The notes below the pieces were generated by a model. It saw only the letters and a list, made by a program, of their open reading frames with translations, was not told the DNA's origin and did not search any database. This document shows positions 1 through 7,063 of a stretch of DNA of 33,671 nucleotides, in pieces. The stretch lies in assembly GCA_021777795.1 (NCBI GenBank), contig JAJYDD010000004.1:1-33671 (forward strand), given 5' to 3'. Source of the stretch: Pseudomonadota bacterium (GTDB lineage Bacteria; Pseudomonadota; Alphaproteobacteria; Rhizobiales; Beijerinckiaceae). The stretch's first letter is position 1. The number at the start of each line of letters is the position of its first letter. A program made the position numbers and the translations under genes.

Positions 1-1
1 C

Positions 2-682
2 TTCGAGATACTCTCCGGCTATGGCGCGACGGAGGCGGCCTCGACCATCTGCCTTTCCGGCGCGCCGCTGGAGCAGCCGGGCGAACTCGGCTGTCCGCTG
101 CCGGGCCACGAGGTCGCGCTGACCGAGAGGGAAGGGCGCTGCGAACTCAGCGTGCGCGGCCCGAATGTGGCGCCGGGATATCTGACCGAGAGCGGGCTGG
201 CGCCCTTGCCCGTCGATGAGCAGGGCTTCTATCGCACCGGCGACGCCGCCGTTGTGCGCAAGCGCGCCGACGGGCGCCTGACGCTGGCTTTCGACGGCCG
301 GCTGGCGGAGGATTTTAAGTTGTCGAGCGGGGTGAAGGTGCGCGCCGGCGCGCTGCGCGCCGCGCTTCTGGTCCATTGCGCGCCTTTCGTGGAGGAGATC
401 GTCGTCGGCGGCGAGAATCGCGACGAACTGGTCGCGGTGATCTTCGCCGGCCGTCGCCCGGACGCCGCCCAGGAAATCGGCCGCGCGCTGGCGGCGTGGA
501 ACCTCGCGCATCCCGCAGGCTCGACGCGGATCGCGCGCTTTACCCTTGCGGATTTCGCGCCCGATCGCGGTCGCGGCGAGGTCTCCGACAAGGGGCAGAT
601 CGTGCGCGGCGTGTTCCTGCGCAACCATGCCGCGTTGTTCGCGGCGCTGGCGGACGGCCAGGGATCGACCCCCGGCGCCTAA
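2..682 (+). CDS. Feruloyl-CoA synthase-type acyl-CoA ligase, C-terminal part
   Basis: The frame is open from base 2, so the gene begins outside the window; 226 residues remain. Members of this ANL (AMP-binding) family adenylate a carboxylic acid and transfer it to CoA. Visible are the GYGATE motif at the fragment start, the VRGPNVAPGY hinge region, FYRTGDA, and GRLAEDFKLSSG, which is the form typical of feruloyl-CoA synthases (Fcs) rather than fatty-acid ligases. The end, with a DFAP..RGEVSDKGQI-type segment, also fits that family. The substrate is probably a hydroxycinnamate or related aromatic acid; this is inferred. It converges on a crotonase gene and the two stop codons overlap (TAA at 680-682, TAG at 679-681 on the other strand). 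The enoyl-CoA neighbour fits a CoA-dependent side-chain degradation route, but the two are not in one operon. Confidence 0.8.
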   Translation, partial: FEILSGYGATEAASTICLSGAPLEQPGELGCPLPGHEVALTEREGRCELSVRGPNVAPGYLTESGLAPLPVDEQGFYRTGDAAVVRKRADGRLTLAFDGRLAEDFKLSSGVKVRAGALRAALLVHCAPFVEEIVVGGENRDELVAVIFAGRRPDAAQEIGRALAAWNLAHPAGSTRIARFTLADFAPDRGRGEVSDKGQIVRGVFLRNHAALFAALADGQGSTPGA

Positions 683-1491
683 CCGTCGAGATCGCGGAAG
701 GGCGCCTCGCGGATGTCGAGAAACTCCTTCAGCGACTTCTCCTTGAGCAGGCGCATCCATTGCCGCCCCTCTTCGGAGGCGTGCAGAATCGCGGTCGTCT
801 CGCGGTTGTAGCTCCAGGAACTCGGCAGGCCCGCCGTCTCCTGATAATGATTGAGCGCGGCCTTGGCGAATTTGATCGCCGCGCCCGGCATACGCGCGCA
901 TTTGCGCGCGAGGCGCCTGGCCTCCGGCATCAGTTGATCGCGCGGAACCGCCTTGTTGACGAGATGGATGCGCTCGGCCTCGCGCCCGTCGATGAGGTCG
1001 CCGGTGTACATCAGATAGCGCGCGTGCGGCATCGGCACCGTCCAGGGCAGCATCAGCGTCGGCGGCGCCGAGACATGGCGCACCTCGGGCTCGCCGAGCT
1101 TGGCGTCCTCGGCGGCGATGGTCATGTCGCAGCACATCATCAGCTCCAACCCGCCGGCGAGCGCGAACCCGTTGACGGCGGCGATAACGGGGATCGGCGC
1201 TTCGCGCAGCAGCTTCATGCGCCGCATGTTGGCGCCGATGTCCTCGCGCCAGCGCTCGGCGTCGAGTTCGAAATCCTCGCCGCCGAGATCGAAACCGGTG
1301 GAGAAGGCGCGCCCGGCGCCGGTCAGGATGACGGCGCGCACGTCGGGATCGGCGACGGCGCGAACGATCGCCGCCTCCAGGGCGTCGCCAAGCGCCTGAT
1401 TCATCGCGTTCATCTTCTCGGGCCGGTTCATGGTCAAGACCACGAAGGCGTCGGTGGCGTCCTTCTCCCAGAGAATCGGGTCTGTGCTCAT
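679..1491 (-). CDS. Enoyl-CoA hydratase/isomerase (crotonase) family protein
   Basis: A 270-residue crotonase-fold enzyme acting on an acyl-CoA thioester. The oxyanion-hole region is seen as RAFSTGFDLGG (about residues 61-71) and LAGGLELMMCCD (111-122). Both acidic residues used by true hydratases are in place: Glu116 in GGLEL and Glu136 in GEPEV. The usual GxGGTQRL stretch after the second Glu is replaced by a Pro-rich APPTLMLPW segment, so the reaction could be hydration, isomerisation or C-C cleavage. It does not closely resemble the feruloyl-CoA hydratase/lyase Ech, whose motif is GGGFSPL. The ATG at 1491 has a GAAGAG-like ribosome site just upstream. It ends tail to tail with the ligase, overlapping by 4 bases. 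Confidence 0.85.
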   Translation of the reverse strand: MSTDPILWEKDATDAFVVLTMNRPEKMNAMNQALGDALEAAIVRAVADPDVRAVILTGAGRAFSTGFDLGGEDFELDAERWREDIGANMRRMKLLREAPIPVIAAVNGFALAGGLELMMCCDMTIAAEDAKLGEPEVRHVSAPPTLMLPWTVPMPHARYLMYTGDLIDGREAERIHLVNKAVPRDQLMPEARRLARKCARMPGAAIKFAKAALNHYQETAGLPSSWSYNRETTAILHASEEGRQWMRLLKEKSLKEFLDIREAPFRDLDG

Positions 1492-1777
1492 CTCTTCGCT
1501 CGCCGTTGTTGACCTCGCTCGCGATGCGGCTTCCGAGCCAGGCTCGGAGACGGTCGCGCTGGATTCTTATGCGCGATGAGCGAATTTCGCGCGAGCGGAA
1601 TAGCCGGTTTGCTGGAAACCGCAGCCCCCCCGCGCGGCGATCGGCCGGCGCGGCTTGACAAGCAAGAGGCGGGCAGGAAGTCTACCTGCGACCGCCGCGA
1701 GGCGCCCGAAATCGATCCCCGCCTTATGTCACGGCGCGGGATGAGCGCATGATGTCGTTTGGACGGAAATGCGATAA

Positions 1778-4144
1778 TTGTCGCGAAATGGGTGCGAGAC
1801 GACAGAAAAGTCTCCACCCGTGCCGGGATTGACAGACTTGGATAAGGTATTGGAAAGCGCGCCTTTCAGACAATTTCGCGAACTCGCCAAGTTCACCGAG
1901 TGGCTTGCGCCGTCGCGCATCATGCCCGCGTCGCCGCGAATTCTCTTTGGCGCGATGCCTGCTGCGGTGGCTAACGCGTATTTCGGCCGCCAGCACTTAT
2001 GGGCCGTCGGACTTTATACGGCGCATGACATAACTATCGGCGCAGGTCCGTGGCTCTATCACGATGGCGAGCTGTTGTCGGCGCCGGAACTGCATATAAG
2101 GCCGGAACTCGTGACGGAGACGCCTCTCCCGCCCGCGACACCGTCGCCGGGCCACAAAGCCGATGGGCCGCATGTGTTGATCGTCGGTCACGGCTATGAA
2201 ATTTACGGCCACTGGCTGGCCGAAATCCTGCCCAAGCTCGGCGTTCTGCATGCGGCCGGGCTCGATCTCGATTCACTGCGCCTGCTGCTGCCGCACGACA
2301 CGCCCGGTTTCGCGCTGGAGATGCTGCGTCTTCTCGGCTTCACGGAAGCCCAGTTCGTGCGCTTCGGCGGCCCCTTCGGCAGCGTGACCGTTGGCGAATT
2401 GATCGCCTCAAGCTTCCTGCACAACGGCGTGCGCTACGCCGCCACTCTGGAGCCGACGGTTCGGCTGCTGCGGGAGCGCGTCGAGCGGCGCTTTGGTCGG
2501 CTCGCGCAGGGGGAATATCCGTCGCGGGTCTGCATCGCGCGGCGCGGCGGCAATCGTCCTTGCGCGAACCGCGATATGTTCGAGAGCGAGTGCGCCGCGG
2601 CGGGGTTCCGCATTATCGCGCCCGAGACTTTGCCGCTGCTGGAGCAATGGCGCCTGTTCGCGGACGCGCGCGAGATCATCGGTGAATACGGCTCGGCTCT
2701 GCACGGCGCCATTTTTTCCAGGCCCGGGACGATTGTCTGCGGGCTGCGCGGATCGGGCATGCATCCCGGGTTCATCCAGAGCGGCATCGGCGAGCAGCTT
2801 CTGCAACCTACGGGCTATGTGTTCGGCGTCAACGAAAGCGACGACAAGGGTCCGTTCCACATCGACCCGACGGACCTCAAGGCCTGTCTGCAACTGGCGT
2901 TCACCGGCGCGCCGGCGCCGATGGCGGCGCCCTCCCGCGCCGCGGCGCCGGAGCCGCTCGACAGCGTCGAGGCATATCTCGCCGCCCATGACGACTATCT
3001 GCAAGCCGGATTTTTGGCAGAGGCCCATCGCGCGCTTCGCAACGCCTTGCGGCGCGACGCCGAAGCGCCGGGGGCGCAGGCGCGGCTGGCCCGACTCCTG
3101 GATCGGATGCAGGCGCCCGGCGCCCTGGCCGCCATCGACGCCGCGCTTTCTCAAGGAGAGGCCGCGCCCGAGAATTTCGCTTTGCGCGCCCGGCTGCTGC
3201 TGCGCGCGGAACGACACGAGGACGCCGTCGTCGCCGCCGAGATGGCGACCAAGCTCGCGCCCGAGAGCGCCGAGGCGTGGCGAACCTGCGCGCAGGCGGC
3301 CTTACAGGCCGGGCGCAAGGAACTTGCGATCGAGGCCGCCCGCCGCGCCGCAGCGTTGGCGCCGGAGGAAATCCGCCCGCAGCTCCTGCTCTTCGAGGCG
3401 CTGATGGCGCAGGGGCAGAGTTCCGAGGCGGCGGCGCTAATCGAGGCGCTTCATCGCAGGGCCCCGCGCAAGGCCGCAGTCGCCTGCGCGTATGCGCGCT
3501 TGCTGCTGGAGAGCGGCGAGGTTTCGCGGGCGTTGCCCGTGGCGCTCGCCGCGTTGATGGAGGGGGAGGCGCATGCCGCGCTGAAAGCGCTCGTGGACGC
3601 CCTCGTCGGCGCGCTCGCGGCGGAGCGCGCTGCGACTCCGGCAGCCTTGGCGGCCGATATTGCGGTCAAGAGGGCCTTCGCCATCGACTTCGCCGCTGCG
3701 GGCAACAGCGCCGCGCATCGCGTCTCGGGCTGGAGCGAGCAGGAAGACGAGCGCGTGTGGGCGATAGGTCCGAGCAGCGTGCTTCTGCTGCCGCCGCTGG
3801 ACCCTGCGACCGATTGGAGCCTCGAAATTCACGCCAGCCCGCTGACGCATCCGCCGTCGCTTCCCGCGCAGAGATTGACGTTGCGGATGGGCGAGGCGGT
3901 GCTGCTGGAAGAGAGCCTGACCAAGCGGGCGTGTCTACGGGCGCTTTTGCCAAAGGAACTGTTCGCGCCGGGCCAGCCGCTGTCGCTGGTGCTGGACCAT
4001 CCCGATTACGCGACGCCGAGCGAGATCGGGATGAACACGGATATGCGGCCGCTCGCCGTCAGCTTCCGCCTTATCCGCGTGGAGCCGTCGCGTATCCGAA
4101 GCGCAGATAGTCCTGGCGGTAGAAACTCTCCACCAGCGGCCTGA
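1778..4144 (+). CDS. GT61-family (DUF563) glycosyltransferase with TPR region
   Basis: A 788-residue protein. The first half matches the GT61/DUF563 glycosyltransferase pattern: HGYEIYGHWLAEILPKL near residue 137, an RVCIARRGG strand, an ETLPLLEQWRLFADA segment, and GEYGSALHGAIFSRPG at about 302-317. These enzymes transfer sugars from nucleotide sugars onto glycans. Residues about 400-620 are Ala-rich helical repeats of TPR type; the final 150 residues look beta-rich and are unassigned. The frame opens only after a stop at 1775, so the first start is TTG 1778. GTG 1820 and ATG 1922 are alternatives, and none has a convincing ribosome site. The last 25 or so residues are read across the convergent sulfotransferase gene and are unlikely to be conserved. 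A role in surface polysaccharide or protein glycosylation is inferred. Confidence 0.75.
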   Translation: MSRNGCETTEKSPPVPGLTDLDKVLESAPFRQFRELAKFTEWLAPSRIMPASPRILFGAMPAAVANAYFGRQHLWAVGLYTAHDITIGAGPWLYHDGELLSAPELHIRPELVTETPLPPATPSPGHKADGPHVLIVGHGYEIYGHWLAEILPKLGVLHAAGLDLDSLRLLLPHDTPGFALEMLRLLGFTEAQFVRFGGPFGSVTVGELIASSFLHNGVRYAATLEPTVRLLRERVERRFGRLAQGEYPSRVCIARRGGNRPCANRDMFESECAAAGFRIIAPETLPLLEQWRLFADAREIIGEYGSALHGAIFSRPGTIVCGLRGSGMHPGFIQSGIGEQLLQPTGYVFGVNESDDKGPFHIDPTDLKACLQLAFTGAPAPMAAPSRAAAPEPLDSVEAYLAAHDDYLQAGFLAEAHRALRNALRRDAEAPGAQARLARLLDRMQAPGALAAIDAALSQGEAAPENFALRARLLLRAERHEDAVVAAEMATKLAPESAEAWRTCAQAALQAGRKELAIEAARRAAALAPEEIRPQLLLFEALMAQGQSSEAAALIEALHRRAPRKAAVACAYARLLLESGEVSRALPVALAALMEGEAHAALKALVDALVGALAAERAATPAALAADIAVKRAFAIDFAAAGNSAAHRVSGWSEQEDERVWAIGPSSVLLLPPLDPATDWSLEIHASPLTHPPSLPAQRLTLRMGEAVLLEESLTKRACLRALLPKELFAPGQPLSLVLDHPDYATPSEIGMNTDMRPLAVSFRLIRVEPSRIRSADSPGGRNSPPAA

Positions 4145-4745
4145 CCCGCTCGATGTCCTCCGAGTCGACCGGCGTGCCACCATCCGCATTGTGGCTGGCG
4201 ACGTCACGATGCAGGAGCGTGAGGCCCGTGCGTTGCTCCATGAGCGACACCAGGTTCTCGCCGAGGCCGTCCTCGACGCGCAAGACGTGGCAATTGGGCA
4301 ACCAGAAATCCGACTGCGGGCGAATGTGGTTCTCCGCCAGATAATTGTTGTCGATGAATTCTCGACTCATGCGCATGAACCATGCGGGCAGGGTCGGCAG
4401 GTTCCCGATCTCGCGCACCTGCATCCGATATTCGGAGACGGCGCGGCTCAACGGCTCGCGCACCGTCATGAAAACGAAATCGATGCGCGAAGGGCGCAGA
4501 AGCGCCATGATCTGGGCGGCGTCCATGTGTTGCGGCGCGCAGCGACGCAAATGGTTGAGCGATTGTGGCCCGCCGCCGTCGAAAAATTCCTCGCGGAAGC
4601 CGTTGCGCTGGAAGAAGGCGCGCAAGGCCGTCCCGGCGGTCTTCGGCACGTGCATATGCAGCACCGATTTCCCATCCCTCACGTAAAGCGGCAAGACGAG
4701 CGAGCCTCCAAGCTGATCGCGCCGCACGCCTTGGCGGCGCCACAA
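4071..4745 (-). CDS. Sulfotransferase family 2-like protein
   Basis: A 224-residue protein with the two PAPS-binding signatures of the Sulfotransfer_2 group: the 5'-phosphosulfate loop HVPKTAGTALR (residues 32-42, with Lys35 and Thr39) and the 3'-phosphate segment around FMTVREPLSRAVSEYRM (92-108, with Arg96 and Ser104). Such enzymes move sulfate from PAPS to a carbohydrate or similar acceptor. The listed start is TTG 4745; GTG 4727 and GTG 4682 are in frame and none has a clear Shine-Dalgarno, so the N-terminus is uncertain. Its 3' end overlaps that of the GT61 gene by 74 bases. Pairing with a glycosyltransferase suggests decoration of an exported glycan, which is inference. Confidence 0.75.
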   Translation of the reverse strand: MWRRQGVRRDQLGGSLVLPLYVRDGKSVLHMHVPKTAGTALRAFFQRNGFREEFFDGGGPQSLNHLRRCAPQHMDAAQIMALLRPSRIDFVFMTVREPLSRAVSEYRMQVREIGNLPTLPAWFMRMSREFIDNNYLAENHIRPQSDFWLPNCHVLRVEDGLGENLVSLMEQRTGLTLLHRDVASHNADGGTPVDSEDIERVRPLVESFYRQDYLRFGYATAPRG

Positions 4746-4843
4746 AATTGCGAAAAGGGCGCAAGTCAGGCGCGATGCCGAGCTAAGGCGAACCCGGTCC
4801 CGGAGTCAAGCAAAGCGCCGCTGCGCGACGGGGAGACATTGCG

Positions 4844-5827
4844 ATGAGAAGCCTTGCCTGTTTGTTGGCTGTGGCCGCCTTCTGTGGGCTGGGCGCGGCT
4901 CCGGCGCGGGCTGTGGACTATTGGCTCGGCGGCGTTGATCCCGTCGTGCAGCAATTGGCACATAAGCCCGGCATGCAGGACTATATGGGCCTGGTGAACG
5001 ATCCCGCGGCTTGGCGCGCGAGCGCGGCCAAGGTCTCCGTGTTCAAAGTGTCGGCGCAATTCATCCTGGTCGGCTCGCCCGATATGATTCGCCGCGTCTT
5101 CAATGGCATGCACGCGCGCCATATCAGGATGGCGGTGGAGATGGGCAGCGTTGTGCGCTTGGACCCCTGCGGGGGCGGCGAAGGATACGCGCCGCAGGAC
5201 ATGGCCGACAAGATGGGCAAGAAACTGCGCGCCCTCGGCGTAACGCTCGACGACATGTCGCTCGACGAGCCGGTTTGGTACGCGCATGAGATCAAGTCGG
5301 GGATGACGCCGCTGCATCAGCCGTTCTGCGCCTATCCGTTGAAAGTCGTCGCGCAGCGCTCGGCGATGTCAGTTAAGGCGATGCGCAAGTATTTCCCGCA
5401 CGTGCAAGTCGGGATCATCGATGTCGTCTCGACGAGCCTGGTTCCTCCGGCGCAACTTGCGCATGATGAAGGGGAATATGCGCGCCTGTTGCAAGACGAG
5501 ATCGGCGCGCCGCTTGCCTATTTTCACGCCGACATCGCCTGGAGGACGAACTGGCAGGCGGCGTTGCCGCTGATGAGACGCGAGATGCGCGCGCTTCATA
5601 TCCCCTTCGGGATCGTGATTGGCGGCAGCCCTAACCAGCGCACGAACGAGGCGTGGGTTGACGTAGCGCTGCAACGCCTGAAGGCGATCGAGGCCGATCC
5701 GGCGACCCGTCCGGATCAGATCGTCGCGCAATCCTGGCAGAACCTGCCGACCCACATGCTGCCGGAGACGCAACCGGGGACAGAGACCTATCTTCTCCTG
5801 CAATCGGAGCGCATAGCCGGCCCCTGA
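4844..5827 (+). CDS. Secreted protein of unknown function
   Basis: 327 residues, starting at ATG 4844 behind a GGGGAG ribosome site. A clear Sec signal peptide (hydrophobic residues 4-20) ends at ARA, about residue 23. I do not recognise the family with confidence. The mature part alternates predicted strands and helices. Acidic and aromatic motifs such as MSLDEPVWY (about 145-153) and YFHADIAWRTNW (about 227-238) lie at the ends of hydrophobic strands, as in TIM-barrel glycosidases, so a glycan hydrolase-like fold is possible. The residues IVIGGSPNQ further on would suit a late barrel strand. It follows the glycosyltransferase and sulfotransferase genes, which supports but does not prove a surface-glycan role. 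Confidence 0.6.
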   Translation: MRSLACLLAVAAFCGLGAAPARAVDYWLGGVDPVVQQLAHKPGMQDYMGLVNDPAAWRASAAKVSVFKVSAQFILVGSPDMIRRVFNGMHARHIRMAVEMGSVVRLDPCGGGEGYAPQDMADKMGKKLRALGVTLDDMSLDEPVWYAHEIKSGMTPLHQPFCAYPLKVVAQRSAMSVKAMRKYFPHVQVGIIDVVSTSLVPPAQLAHDEGEYARLLQDEIGAPLAYFHADIAWRTNWQAALPLMRREMRALHIPFGIVIGGSPNQRTNEAWVDVALQRLKAIEADPATRPDQIVAQSWQNLPTHMLPETQPGTETYLLLQSERIAGP

Positions 5828-5855
5828 CAGGCGTCCCACGAACGCTAAGCGAACG

Positions 5856-5897
5856 GAGAATTCTATTGTTTTTTCCGGCTGTTGCGGATAAATTCTC
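5856..5897. promoter_or_regulatory. Possible operator: spaced inverted repeat upstream of the first BigR-type gene
   Basis: GAGAATT at 5856-5862 is mirrored by AATTCTC at 5891-5897, with a 28-base AT-rich spacer that includes a T6 run. A further ATTCTC occurs near 5917. ArsR-family repressors bind AT-rich dyads near their own promoters, so this is a candidate autoregulatory site, but the long spacer makes it weak evidence. Confidence 0.25.
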
Positions 5898-5963
5898 GCC
5901 AACCAGAAGTTGTGGACATTCTCTGTCGCGCCGCGACATCGCTCTGACGGGCCGCCCAAGCTG

Positions 5964-6314
5964 ATGCTGCAACGCCTCGACATCCAGCCGAACGAGTTGG
6001 AAGCGCACGCTGTCCAGGCGGCGGCAATGCTGCGTTCGATGTCCAATACATGGCGCCTGCTAGTGCTTTGCAATCTCGTCAAGGGCGAGAAATCGGTGGG
6101 CGACTTGCAACGCATCGTCGGCATCAGTCAATCTGCGCTCTCGCAACACTTGGCGACGTTGCGGGCCAAAAAGCTGGTCGCGATCCGCCGCGACGCGCAG
6201 ACGATCTATTATCGCTTGAACGGCCCGGAAGTCGCAGCGATTCTGACGACGCTCTATGCGCTGTACTGCGGGCCGAGTCCGCTGATCTGCGGTCTCGACG
6301 CCGACGGAATCTGA
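5964..6314 (+). CDS. BigR/SqrR-type ArsR-family persulfide-responsive repressor (copy 1)
   Basis: A 116-residue winged-helix regulator from ATG 5964; the frame also opens at TTG 5910, but the conserved part begins after 5964. The recognition helix is seen as ISQSALSQHLATLR (about 54-67). Cys36 in RLLVLCNL and Cys102 in LYALYCGP sit 66 residues apart, the same spacing as the C41/C107 pair of SqrR and C42/C108 of BigR. Oxidation of that pair by sulfane sulfur to a polysulfide bridge releases DNA in those proteins. It lacks the ELCVCD metal site of arsenic or zinc sensors. It converges on the rhodanese end of the RND operon with a hairpin between them. Likely target: sulfide-response genes here (inferred). 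A third Cys109 is extra. Confidence 0.85.
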   Translation: MLQRLDIQPNELEAHAVQAAAMLRSMSNTWRLLVLCNLVKGEKSVGDLQRIVGISQSALSQHLATLRAKKLVAIRRDAQTIYYRLNGPEVAAILTTLYALYCGPSPLICGLDADGI

Positions 6315-6319
6315 GGCGC

Positions 6320-6350
6320 CCGCCAACCCGTTGGCGGCGCGTCCTTCCTT
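6320..6350 (+). terminator. Hairpin terminator between convergent regulator and rhodanese genes
   Basis: CCGCCAA (6320-6326) pairs exactly with TTGGCGG (6331-6337) across a CCCG loop, followed by a pyrimidine-rich CCTTCCTTT tail. It lies six bases after the regulator stop, so it would terminate rightward transcription. The other strand lacks a T run. Confidence 0.5.
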
Positions 6351-6686
6351 TCAGGCAAGCTCGCCGCCCTCGCGGCTCCAACCCATGACGCCGCCGCGAT
6401 AGTGTCGCACGTCATTGCGACCGCTGGCGCGAACCCGCGCGAGGGCGCTGGCGGAGCGCGCGCCGGAACGGCAGATCAGCGCTACGGGCCGATCGCTCGG
6501 CAGTTGCGCCGGATCGAAACGCGATAGCGGCAGGTTCAACGAGCCGGGAACGCGGCCTGCGTTAAACTCCTGCGGTTCGCGCACGTCGACCAACACGCAG
6601 GCCCCCGCCCGCAACGCCGCCGCGAGTTCGCTATAAGCGATCTCGTCGTTCGCGCCGCCGCCCTTGAAGACGTCAAACAAACCCAT
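6351..6686 (-). CDS. Single-domain rhodanese (sulfurtransferase)
   Basis: 111 residues. The active-site loop CRSGAR carries the catalytic Cys72, preceded by strand VALI. LVDVREPQEF (32-41) and the HYRGGVMGW segment near the end are standard rhodanese signatures. Such enzymes carry a cysteine persulfide and move sulfane sulfur between donors (thiosulfate, glutathione persulfide) and thiol acceptors. ATG 6686 has AGGAG eight bases upstream. It is the last gene of the leftward adaptor-RND-AhpD-rhodanese operon, 15 bases after the AhpD-like stop. No signal peptide is seen, so it is cytoplasmic. Position next to BigR-type regulators argues for sulfide or persulfide handling. Confidence 0.9.
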   Translation of the reverse strand: MGLFDVFKGGGANDEIAYSELAAALRAGACVLVDVREPQEFNAGRVPGSLNLPLSRFDPAQLPSDRPVALICRSGARSASALARVRASGRNDVRHYRGGVMGWSREGGELA

Positions 6687-6701
6687 ATCCTCGCTCCTGT
6701 T

Positions 6702-7061
6702 TCAAACTTGCGATTTGGCGTCAAGGAACTGCGTCGCCGCGCCGAGCGCGTGGCTGGCGTACATCGCCGCCGGCCCTGCGCCCATGTAGATGGCCATGCC
6801 GAGGGTCTCCAGAATCTCCTCGCGCGTCGCGCCCCGTTCGACGGCGGCCTTGGCGTGAAACGCAATGCAATCGTCGCAACGCACCGCTACCGAGATCGCG
6901 AGCGCGATAAGCTCCTTGGTCTTCGTATCCAGCGCGCCTGGCTTCAGCGCAGCTTGCGCGATGGCGCCGAAGCCCTTCATCACGTCGCTGGCGCCGCCGC
7001 GCAGGTTTCTCAGTTCGCCGCTCAGCATCGTCGCGAGGTCGGGCCAGTCGGTTGTTTGCAT
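6702..7061 (-). CDS. AhpD-like carboxymuconolactone decarboxylase-family protein
   Basis: 119 residues from ATG 7061, chosen over TTG 7067 because AAGGAG sits eight bases before the ATG. It shows the complete AhpD motif E-x11-C-x2-C-x3-H: Glu50, Cys62, Cys65 and His69, with the pair written CDDC. Proteins of this type use the two cysteines for disulfide reduction in alkylhydroperoxidase cycles; the lactone decarboxylase subgroup lacks the CxxC. The AAGGAG lies within the last codons of the RND pump gene, whose TGA is at 7064-7066, so translation is probably coupled. Between a pump and a rhodanese, a role in reducing persulfides or peroxides is inferred. Confidence 0.88.
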   Translation of the reverse strand: MQTTDWPDLATMLSGELRNLRGGASDVMKGFGAIAQAALKPGALDTKTKELIALAISVAVRCDDCIAFHAKAAVERGATREEILETLGMAIYMGAGPAAMYASHALGAATQFLDAKSQV

Positions 7062-7063
7062 GA

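Noticed and set aside
1488-1817. Open frame of 109 codons on the minus strand upstream of the crotonase gene
   Set aside because: It is Arg/Ser-rich with no motif and no ribosome site, in an intergenic region. TTGACA at 1655-1660 is present, but without a good -10 box I do not call a promoter.
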